Source: Photobacterium arenosum (GTDB lineage: Bacteria > Pseudomonadota > Gammaproteobacteria > Enterobacterales > Vibrionaceae). From it: a stretch of DNA of 64,000 nucleotides. Each line of letters starts with the position of its first letter. Position 1 is the first letter of the stretch. The stretch is taken from contig NZ_JACYTP010000002.1 in the NCBI RefSeq assembly GCF_014841115.1, forward strand, positions 310,001 through 374,000, given 5' to 3'. This document shows positions 1-7,058 of the stretch, piece after piece. The notes below the pieces were generated by a model. It saw nothing but the letters and a program-made list of their open reading frames with translations. It was not told the origin of the DNA and ran no database searches. A program made the position numbers and the translations under genes.

Positions 1-279
1 TAGAAAGGGAAACTTAAAACAGACTTAAGACATAAAAATCATCATCTCATCTTTACGTCTTTTCAGTCGCTATTAGTTGATACATTGATTTTAGTTATGT
101 TTTATATCTTCAATATTTGTGACCTTGCTCGTGGTGATATAAGAGGTACGTCCAGTTTATTGAGGGATATGTCAATTTCTTACAGGGAATTAACGTTTAA
201 CATAAATGTCACATTGAGATTTATTATTGTCATATTTTGTTGCGATGATGACCGCCAAGGAAAGGAGTGAAGAAGCGCA

Positions 280-504
280 ATGAACATGAAAATTCGAGCC
301 AATCATCTGGAACCGATGGGATTTGAAGAGTTCTCCCGTTTAATCGATATGATTCCAGCTTCTCGCAGTCCTATGAAAGTCGAACCGCTGCTGGGTAGTG
401 TGCTTTCCCATCATTCGGGTGAAGCACGGGAAGGGAAGATTGTTATGTTGTCGTCCGGTACGGCTGAGTGGCCGAAACGCCTGCGTACTGCTAACGGGTG
501 TTAA
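280..504 (+). CDS. small hypothetical protein, 74 aa
   Basis: I do not recognise this protein. It is a short, mildly basic, soluble-looking sequence with no signal peptide, membrane segment or cysteine motif; a single Cys is the last residue. A GGAG-type ribosome binding site lies 12 bases before the ATG at 280, which is long; a second in-frame ATG at 286 is an alternative start. It converges with the LuxR-type gene that ends at 544. The reading frame may be spurious, and only conservation in relatives would settle it. Confidence 0.4.
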   Translation: MNMKIRANHLEPMGFEEFSRLIDMIPASRSPMKVEPLLGSVLSHHSGEAREGKIVMLSSGTAEWPKRLRTANGC

Positions 505-543
505 GTCAGACGTTTGACACAGACAACGCTATATCAGGGATGC

Positions 544-1344
544 TTATTTCTTTTCCAGGCTTAACAGGTAATTCCTGAGATTTACCCCTCTGTTAGTAAT
601 CCCCAGTTTATTGCGTAAGCTGTTTCTGTGGTTTTCCACTGTCTTGCGCGCCACATTCAGGGTACTCGCAATTTCTTTACTCGACATCCCGCCTCGGATG
701 AATTCTGCAACCTGCAGTTCTGACGGGGTCAGCACCTCCAGCAAACGACTATTCATCCCCGGTACATCGTTCAGCAGGCTTTCCATATTGGATTTCACAA
801 TCTCAAGGCACATTTTCAGCCCGGGATCCTGCACCTGTTTCAGGCGGGCTTCCACTTCCGGTAAATGGGTATTGCGTACTTCCTGCTGTAAATGCTCAGG
901 CAGGTGATTCTCCGATGCCGTAGTGAGGAAACTCAGGGAGCTGGCAAGTTCGTTGATGATTTTATAATCCTGCTCAATGGCAGACAGTTTAGGCTCAGCT
1001 GTATTATCGTCCTTGGCTTTGATGTGCAGGCAATAGACAGCAGGCGCATTACCATCTTGCAGACACAGCGTCTCGAAGGCCAGATTGGCGACAGAAAACC
1101 GGCACTGCTCGGTTTGCTGCAACAGCACTGATCTGATCTGCGCAATATTGGCCGGGCCGACCAGAAAAACAAGATCATCCAACTGCTTCAGAGTGAGCGT
1201 CGCAACCGGGTAGTTACTGGCAATCACCTGCTCATGCTGATCAAATGCAATGAAGTAGATGTCGTGGTGCGCCAGAAGCTGTTGATAAATGCCGGCAGTC
1301 ACTTTGGCTGCACTGCTGTTTTGATTGGCGGTGTGCTGACTCAT
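544..1344 (-). CDS. LuxR-family transcriptional regulator (PAS-like sensor plus HTH)
   Basis: This is a 266-residue DNA-binding regulator. The last 65 or so residues form a LuxR/GerE helix-turn-helix: LTPSELQVAEFI, then SSKEIASTLNVARKTVENH, then a KLGITNR segment. The N-terminal third, with text such as YFIAFDQHEQVIASN, looks like a PAS fold that could sense a small molecule; no phospho-acceptor receiver domain is evident. It is transcribed away from the ABC importer/GH3 operon starting at 1655, with about 310 bases between them, so local control of that operon is a reasonable inference. The ligand and target are unknown. The family call is secure; the specific role is not. Confidence 0.85.
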   Translation of the reverse strand: MSQHTANQNSSAAKVTAGIYQQLLAHHDIYFIAFDQHEQVIASNYPVATLTLKQLDDLVFLVGPANIAQIRSVLLQQTEQCRFSVANLAFETLCLQDGNAPAVYCLHIKAKDDNTAEPKLSAIEQDYKIINELASSLSFLTTASENHLPEHLQQEVRNTHLPEVEARLKQVQDPGLKMCLEIVKSNMESLLNDVPGMNSRLLEVLTPSELQVAEFIRGGMSSKEIASTLNVARKTVENHRNSLRNKLGITNRGVNLRNYLLSLEKK

Positions 1345-1540
1345 GTTTCCTGATTACCTCGTTTTCTACTGACCGCGGCCTTGGCCAGTATTACCCTGCC
1401 ATGATACCCAGCTTTTACCTATCAATCACCTTGCTTTTTTGTTTGTAGGTGTTTGGTGGGTGTTTTATCTCGTGTTATTACGTATCTAACTTGTGTTATT
1501 TGTCTGGTCAATGAGGAGTTCGTTGTTTTTCAGCTGTTAT

Positions 1541-1556
1541 TGTGATTGTTATCACT
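1541..1556. promoter_or_regulatory. candidate CRP-cAMP site upstream of the sugar ABC operon
   Basis: TGTGA, six bases, then TCACT is a close match to the CRP consensus TGTGA-N6-TCACA. It sits about 100 bases before the predicted start of the substrate-binding protein and about 200 bases from the divergent LuxR gene. This placement fits catabolite control of a sugar importer. It is a pattern match only. Confidence 0.55.
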
Positions 1557-1654
1557 ATGTAAAAACAATGTGTCGAGATCTTGATCGCATTAAATACCTA
1601 AAAAACACCTATATTAATACTCATGTAATACTCAAAGCACAGATGGGACAGGGA

Positions 1655-2737
1655 ATGAAATTGAAAAAAATAGCTCAGGCATGCCAAACCTTAGGTTTCA
1701 CTGCTCTATTGGCAGTGGCCATGCCTTCAATGGCGGAAGTGACTTCAACACAAGGACCAAACGGAGAAACAGCAACGTCTTATACTGATGTGACTTTAAA
1801 TGCATCACAGGAAAATGCGATTAAAACCAAGGATTACACTGCAGCGATTCTGATGCACAGCACATCAGACTGGTCTAATGCGCTGATTGATGGCGCGAAA
1901 GACATGTTTGCTGAACTCAATATTGATGTGGTGGCCGTGACCGATGCGGAATTTGATGCCAATAAGCAAAAAACCGATGTCGAAACCACTATGGCCATGA
2001 AGCCTGACATTCTGATTGCGCTGGTGGTCGACCCTGTGTCTGGCGCCGCGGCGTTTAAACCTGCAGTACAGCAGGGCAGCAAACTGGTGCTGATCAGTAA
2101 TTTACCCAGTGGTTTTGAACATGGCAAAGATTATGCCGGTATTGTGACGGATGACTTGTTCCAGATGGGTAAACTGGCAGCCGATATGCTAGCAAAGGCG
2201 GTGGGTAATAAAGGCAAAGTCGGGTTTATTTATCACGAAGCCAATTATTACGTTACCAACCAGCGTGATCAGGCGGTACTGACCAATCTGCAGAAAAATT
2301 ACCCGGATATTGAGATTGTGGCAAAGCGCGGTATTGCCAATGCGAATGACGGTGAGGTGGTGGCCTCGGCACTGATCACCCAGTACCCGGACATGACTGC
2401 CATTTATGCTCCCTGGGACAGCATTGCCGAAGGTGTAGTCGCGGCAACGCGCGCCGCGGGACGTAAAGATATCAAAGTCGTGACCATGGATCTCGGCGCT
2501 GCCAATGCGCTGGATATGGCCAAAGGCCGAAACGTTGCCGGTATCGTCACCGATTTGCCCTATGACCTGGGTCAGACACTGGCGCGTATGGGCGCTCTGG
2601 CAAAACTGGGTGAATACACGCCACCTTTTGTCACTGTCAGTGCCAGTGCTGTGACCCGCGAAAATCTGGCTGATGCCTGGCAGCAGGCGTTACGCCGCGA
2701 AGCACCGGCTTCTGTGCGAAAAGCACTGGGTAATTAA
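1655..2737 (+). CDS. sugar ABC transporter periplasmic substrate-binding protein
   Basis: This is a 360-residue periplasmic-binding protein of the ribose/galactose type (Peripla_BP_4). The ATG at 1655 is preferred over the upstream in-frame starts because it follows a GGGAC-like ribosome binding site and begins a clean signal peptide (Lys-rich start, hydrophobic core, cleavage near PSMA). The mature part has features of the class: an early DWSNALIDGAKDMF helix, VDPVSGAAAF and IVTDDLFQMG. It is followed 57 bases later by the ATPase gene. The substrate cannot be read from sequence; the GH3 neighbour suggests a small amino-sugar oligosaccharide or glycoside. Confidence 0.85.
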   Translation: MKLKKIAQACQTLGFTALLAVAMPSMAEVTSTQGPNGETATSYTDVTLNASQENAIKTKDYTAAILMHSTSDWSNALIDGAKDMFAELNIDVVAVTDAEFDANKQKTDVETTMAMKPDILIALVVDPVSGAAAFKPAVQQGSKLVLISNLPSGFEHGKDYAGIVTDDLFQMGKLAADMLAKAVGNKGKVGFIYHEANYYVTNQRDQAVLTNLQKNYPDIEIVAKRGIANANDGEVVASALITQYPDMTAIYAPWDSIAEGVVAATRAAGRKDIKVVTMDLGAANALDMAKGRNVAGIVTDLPYDLGQTLARMGALAKLGEYTPPFVTVSASAVTRENLADAWQQALRREAPASVRKALGN

Positions 2738-2794
2738 ATTCGGTTTGCAGGTATGCCAGCTTGCTGTCGGCATACCGTTATGAAGAGGTATTCA

Positions 2795-4282
2795 ATGGAA
2801 GTGAATGCAATTGAAGCCCGTCGCCTTAAGAAAGGCTTTGATGGTAATCCGGTGCTGAAAGAGGTCAATTTCACCCTGAAAGCCGGAGAAGTACATGCCC
2901 TGGTTGGTCAGAACGGGGCGGGTAAATCGACCCTGGTCAAACTGATCAATGGTTTTCATCAGCGCGATGGCGGCGAAATCCGTCTCTTTGGCGAAGAGAG
3001 CCATTTCGCCACCCCGAAAGACGCGCAAGCGAAAGGGATCGCTATGGTCTATCAGGATCTCAGTCTGATCCCCAGCCTGAGTGTGGCAGACAATATTTTT
3101 CTGACTCACTCAAACCAGCGCTCTGCGCTGATCTCCAACCGTGAGCGGGTACGCCAGGCTGAGCCAATTCTGGCAACCTTGGGCGTGGATATCGATCCCA
3201 GACAAAAAATTGAGACCTTAAGTGTCGGCGAGCAGCAGTTTATTGAGATTGCCAAAGCCATGGCAATGGATGCCCGTATTCTGGTGTTGGACGAGCCAAC
3301 GGCTTCACTGTCGAATAATGAAATCAATGCACTGTTCACTGTGATAAGAAACCTCAAAAGCAGAGGCATTTCAATTATCTACATTACGCATTACATGAGT
3401 GACATTATGCGTATCTGTGATGCGGTCACTGTGCTGCGGGATGGCTATACCGTACTGGAAACCCAAACGGCTGACACCTCGGTTGATGCCTTGGTCGAAG
3501 CCATGCTGGGCAGTAAAACCGACACGGATTTTATCTGGGACCGTCCGGCCACATCCACATCAGAGACAGTGCCGTTATTAGAGCTGCGCAATGTTACGAC
3601 CTGCGATCTTGATGCGGTATCGCTCAAGGTGATGCCGGGCCAGGTAGTGGGGCTAGCGGGTTTGCTGGGTAGCGGCAGAACGGAAATTCTGGAAGCCATT
3701 TATGGCTTAACACCGATACAGAGCGGCGAAGTACGGGTGAACGGCCGGACAGCGAATATTCACTCCCCCCGGCAGGCGATAGAAAACGGGATCAACATGG
3801 TGCCGGAAGAGCGCCGTTCGCAGGGGCTGGTGCTGGATTTTTCTGTCGAAGACAACGTATTGATGGCGTCGTTTGACCGGATTTCACGATCTATGGTGCT
3901 GGATAAAGCCAAAGGCCAGTCAATGGTGGAAGAGACCATTAAAAGGCTGGGCGTGAAGACCACTGGCGTGTCTCAGCCGGTACGTTTTTTGTCCGGCGGT
4001 AATCAGCAGAAAGTGGTGATTGGCAAATGCCTGTCTACAGACGCTAAAGTGCTACTGCTTGATGATCCGACCTTCGGCATTGATATCAATGCGAAATACG
4101 AAATCATGAAAATTGTGAATCAGTATGTCGCTCAGGGTAATGGCGTGATTTTTGTGTCCAGTGAATATGCCGAAGTTGGCAGTTTCTGCGATGTAATTTA
4201 TGTGGTCAATAAGGGGCGTATCGTTCGCCATTTCAGTGGCCAGCGTATGACGGAAGAAGCATTGCTGGCAGCAGTGCAGTAA
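2795..4282 (+). CDS. sugar ABC transporter ATP-binding protein (tandem ABC, RbsA/MglA type)
   Basis: This 495-residue protein has two ABC domains in tandem, as usual for ribose/galactose/xylose importers. The first domain has an intact Walker A (GQNGAGKST), an LSVGEQQ signature and Walker B ending LDEPTASLS. The second has a degenerate P-loop (GLLGSGRTE), the signature LSGGNQQK and LLLDDPTFGID, the normal asymmetric arrangement. The ATG at 2795 is chosen because AAGAGG lies about 8 bases upstream; an earlier in-frame start at 2753 would add an unlikely Cys-rich leader. It energises import with the neighbouring permease and binding protein. Confidence 0.93.
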   Translation: MEVNAIEARRLKKGFDGNPVLKEVNFTLKAGEVHALVGQNGAGKSTLVKLINGFHQRDGGEIRLFGEESHFATPKDAQAKGIAMVYQDLSLIPSLSVADNIFLTHSNQRSALISNRERVRQAEPILATLGVDIDPRQKIETLSVGEQQFIEIAKAMAMDARILVLDEPTASLSNNEINALFTVIRNLKSRGISIIYITHYMSDIMRICDAVTVLRDGYTVLETQTADTSVDALVEAMLGSKTDTDFIWDRPATSTSETVPLLELRNVTTCDLDAVSLKVMPGQVVGLAGLLGSGRTEILEAIYGLTPIQSGEVRVNGRTANIHSPRQAIENGINMVPEERRSQGLVLDFSVEDNVLMASFDRISRSMVLDKAKGQSMVEETIKRLGVKTTGVSQPVRFLSGGNQQKVVIGKCLSTDAKVLLLDDPTFGIDINAKYEIMKIVNQYVAQGNGVIFVSSEYAEVGSFCDVIYVVNKGRIVRHFSGQRMTEEALLAAVQ

Positions 4283-4298
4283 GGATAAGGGATTGCGA

Positions 4299-5276
4299 AT
4301 GAACGAGAAAACACTTCAGCCGCCACGTACAAGCCGTATTAACTGGCGCGATTACATCATTTACTTTGTCTTTATCGGCATCTTCATTTTCTTTTCGGTG
4401 ATGCTGCATGACAAAGGATTTCTGACCTCGATGAACCTGATGAACATTGCCCGCCAGACTGCGACTATCGCGATCATGGCAGTGGGGATGACTTTTGTGC
4501 TGAGTGCCGCCGAGATTGATCTGTCCTTTGGTGCCACGGTTGCCCTGGCCGCCATAGTGTCAGCCCTGACATTGCAGGAAACCGACAGTATTTTGCTCGC
4601 AATGTCTGCCGCTCTGATGGTGGGCACCATGATAGGTTTTGTGAACGGGGTTTTTGTTACTCAGGTGGGTATTCCATCTTTCCTGGTCACGTTAGGTACT
4701 ACAGGCATTATTACCGGTATTGCCCGCTGGTCTACATCGTTGCAGTCGATTCCGATTGATAATGATACCTATACCTTCATCTTTGGCTCCGGCGACATAG
4801 GCCCGTTTTCCATCCTGTTTATCTGGACCATTATCGTCACCGTTATCGGCGCCTTTGTGCTGCGTAATACCACTTTTGGTAAACATGTACTGGCGACCGG
4901 CGGTAATAAAGTCTCTGCCATGTATTCGGGGATCAACGTCAACCGTATCAAGCTGTATGTGCTGATGCTGAACGGCTTTCTGGCGGCACTGGCCGGTATC
5001 TTGTATTCAGGCCGCCTTTACAGTGCCCGGTACACCTTAGGTGAGAACGACCTGATGCTGGTGATTGCTGCCGTGATCATAGGCGGCACCAACTTGTTTG
5101 GTGGTAAAGGGACGGTTATCGGCTCTGTGATCGGGGCGCTCATTATGGGAATGGTGAACAACGGCTTGATTCTGATGGGCCTGAATGTCGATCAGCAGCT
5201 GATCCTGCGCGGCATTATTGTGATCGTGGCGGTGACTTTCACTATGGGCCAGATACGTCAGTTACGTAAGAAATAA
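4299..5276 (+). CDS. sugar ABC transporter permease (RbsC family)
   Basis: This is a 325-residue inner-membrane permease of the BPD_transp_2/RbsC family with about ten hydrophobic segments. Conserved motifs include LSAAEIDLSFGATVALAA and the cytoplasmic-loop region VIIGGTNLFGGKGTVIGS. The ATG at 4299 follows an AAGGATAAGG ribosome binding site; the in-frame TTG at 4293 is rejected. It lies 16 bases after the ATPase gene and 37 bases before the GH3 gene. It presumably forms a homodimeric channel for the unidentified sugar bound by the upstream protein. Confidence 0.92.
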   Translation: MNEKTLQPPRTSRINWRDYIIYFVFIGIFIFFSVMLHDKGFLTSMNLMNIARQTATIAIMAVGMTFVLSAAEIDLSFGATVALAAIVSALTLQETDSILLAMSAALMVGTMIGFVNGVFVTQVGIPSFLVTLGTTGIITGIARWSTSLQSIPIDNDTYTFIFGSGDIGPFSILFIWTIIVTVIGAFVLRNTTFGKHVLATGGNKVSAMYSGINVNRIKLYVLMLNGFLAALAGILYSGRLYSARYTLGENDLMLVIAAVIIGGTNLFGGKGTVIGSVIGALIMGMVNNGLILMGLNVDQQLILRGIIVIVAVTFTMGQIRQLRKK

Positions 5277-5313
5277 TGATTTGATTTTTATTAAGGATGA
5301 TAGGGAGAGAAAC

Positions 5314-6924
5314 ATGGCTGAAGACACAAAAGTGGCAGAGCTGATTGCCAGCTGGACGCTCAAGGAAAAAGTTGGCCAGCTGTTTATTCTGGCGTTTCCC
5401 GGCAAATCTGCCGAGGCGGCGCGCCAGATGGTGGCAGAGTATAACCTGGGCGGCTGTTACTTAAGTCAGGACAACGCGGAAACCTTTACCGAAGCGCATC
5501 AGCTGAATCAGTCTCTGGATGTCATCGTCAAGCACCATCATCGCTTACCTTTGTTACTGGGAGTGGATCAGGAAGGAGCCTGGGGTGTCCTGGTGGGAGA
5601 GTCGACAACAGGGCCGGGCAATCTGGCTCTGGGGGTACCGGATGCGGTGGCGGGGACGGAGCGTATGTATAAAGTGATCGGTGATGAAATGCGCTATGCC
5701 GGCTTTAACTGCATCCTTGGCCCCTGCTGTGATGTGAATTTTAATCCTGAATCGCCGATTATTGACACCCGTTCGTTTGGCGATCAGCCGAAGAAAGTCA
5801 GCGCGCATTCTGCCGCCGCGGTTCGCGGATTACACCAAGGCGAAATAACAGCCTGCGCCAAGCATTTTCCCGGCCATGGTGATACGCAAGGGGACACCCA
5901 CAGAGATATCCCCCGCGTCGGTAAATCTTACGACGAGCTGAAAGCCAACGATCTGGCGCCGTTTCAGGCGGCGATCAATGCCGGCGTGGATCTGGTGATG
6001 ACCAGCCACATTCTTTATCCGCAGCTCGATGACACATACCCGGCGACATTGTCATCAATTATCTTGCAGCAGGTGCTGCGCAAGGATATGGGATTTGAAG
6101 GCATTATTATTTCCGACAGCATGAACATGGGCGCTATCCAGCATCATTATACGCCGGTCGAGGCTGCTGTCAGAGCGATGCAGGCAGGGATTACCATGAT
6201 CATGCTCTCTGAAGAGCACTATGATCACTCAGAGGCGTATCTGGATAAGCAACTGGCGATGATTCACGGTGTGATAGATGCCGTGAAATCTGGCGAACTT
6301 CCAGAACAAGTGATTGATGAGGCATTACAAAAAGTGGTGCGCTTTAAACTGGATAAGCTGTTGCCCATGCCGTTATTTCACAAAGTCTCTATGCCAGCCG
6401 GCCAGATAGTGGCCAGGCAGGCCGCAGAATCGGCAGTGACCTGGGTGCGTGGCGGCTTAGATATCAGTGGTCAGAAGCTGTATGTTGTCAATGCCACGCC
6501 AGATGCCAGCTATCATAACCTGATGAATCCCAGAGGGATTGGCCCTAACCAGTCTCAGCCTGCTTATGAGGCTTTCATTCAAACCCTGCGCCAGACGGAA
6601 GCCGTGTGGCAGGAAGTCAGTGTCGAACAGCTCCCTGACAACTGTAGTGATGGTTACCTGGTGGTGGTCACAGAAAATCATCCGCTACCCGGTGAAGACT
6701 TTGACCAGACGCAGGCTCAGCAACTGGTGCAGCAACTCAGTCAGGACTTCAGTAATCTGATCGTTGTGGCGCTGCGCAGCCCTTATGACTTGCTGCGTTA
6801 TCCCACCGTCTCTCACTACCTCTGTGCTCACTCTTCCCGCCCTGAAAGTGCTGCCGCTGCAGCCAGGGTATTGGCGGGTGATCACGCAGCCGGACACGGC
6901 TGTGCTGTTAGCCGGGTGAGCTGA
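5314..6924 (+). CDS. glycoside hydrolase family 3, beta-N-acetylhexosaminidase-like
   Basis: This 536-residue GH3 enzyme has no signal peptide, so it should act in the cytoplasm on an imported sugar. KHFPGHGDT at about residues 183-191, followed by DTHRDIP, is the loop that carries the acid/base His-Asp pair in NagZ-type GH3 enzymes and is absent from classical beta-glucosidases. The nucleophile is probably the Asp of ISDSMNMG near residue 268. A C-terminal alpha/beta domain follows, making it longer than NagZ (about 340). The ATG at 5314 follows AGGGAGAGA. It is last in the importer operon, so hydrolysis of an imported GlcNAc-containing saccharide is likely; it could also be a phosphorylase. 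Confidence 0.85.
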   Translation: MAEDTKVAELIASWTLKEKVGQLFILAFPGKSAEAARQMVAEYNLGGCYLSQDNAETFTEAHQLNQSLDVIVKHHHRLPLLLGVDQEGAWGVLVGESTTGPGNLALGVPDAVAGTERMYKVIGDEMRYAGFNCILGPCCDVNFNPESPIIDTRSFGDQPKKVSAHSAAAVRGLHQGEITACAKHFPGHGDTQGDTHRDIPRVGKSYDELKANDLAPFQAAINAGVDLVMTSHILYPQLDDTYPATLSSIILQQVLRKDMGFEGIIISDSMNMGAIQHHYTPVEAAVRAMQAGITMIMLSEEHYDHSEAYLDKQLAMIHGVIDAVKSGELPEQVIDEALQKVVRFKLDKLLPMPLFHKVSMPAGQIVARQAAESAVTWVRGGLDISGQKLYVVNATPDASYHNLMNPRGIGPNQSQPAYEAFIQTLRQTEAVWQEVSVEQLPDNCSDGYLVVVTENHPLPGEDFDQTQAQQLVQQLSQDFSNLIVVALRSPYDLLRYPTVSHYLCAHSSRPESAAAAARVLAGDHAAGHGCAVSRVS

Positions 6925-6959
6925 CTGCTCACTGTCTAATCGAATTTACACATATTAAG

Positions 6960-7042
6960 TTTCCTGCTGGCGTGAGCCAGCGGGGTGGCCTCCTAGCGCT
7001 TTGCGATTAGGAGATTCGGGAGAGGTTTTGCCTCGTAGGAAA
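6960..7042 (+). ncRNA. candidate structured leader RNA of the secreted chitin-binding protein gene
   Basis: Four complementary pairs nest into a closed multi-branch fold. TTTCCT (6960-6965) pairs with AGGAAA (7037-7042) as an outer stem. Inside it are GCTGGC-GTGA-GCCAGC (6966-6981, a GNRA loop), CTCCTA (6990-6995) with TAGGAG (7008-7013) plus an inner CGC/GCG, and GAGG-TTTTG-CCTC (7022-7034). The fold ends 16 bases before the start codon at 7059. It does not match any riboswitch consensus I can recall, including both c-di-GMP classes. A terminator of the upstream operon is an alternative, but no T-tract follows. The structure is inferred from pairing only. Confidence 0.45.
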
Positions 7043-7058
7043 AGTAGAAAGGGAAAAT

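Noticed and set aside
85..270. 61-residue frame near the window start
   Set aside because: No ribosome binding site, AT-rich with poor codon character, and it likely lies in a leader region for the 280 frame.
1493..1654. 54-residue N-terminal extension of the substrate-binding protein
   Set aside because: It would bury the signal peptide and it covers the CRP-like site; the ATG at 1655 starts a standard exported protein.
6960..7042. c-di-GMP (GEMM) riboswitch assignment for the multi-hairpin leader
   Set aside because: The conserved GEMM core strings are absent, although such riboswitches are common in Vibrionaceae; kept only as an unclassified structured leader.
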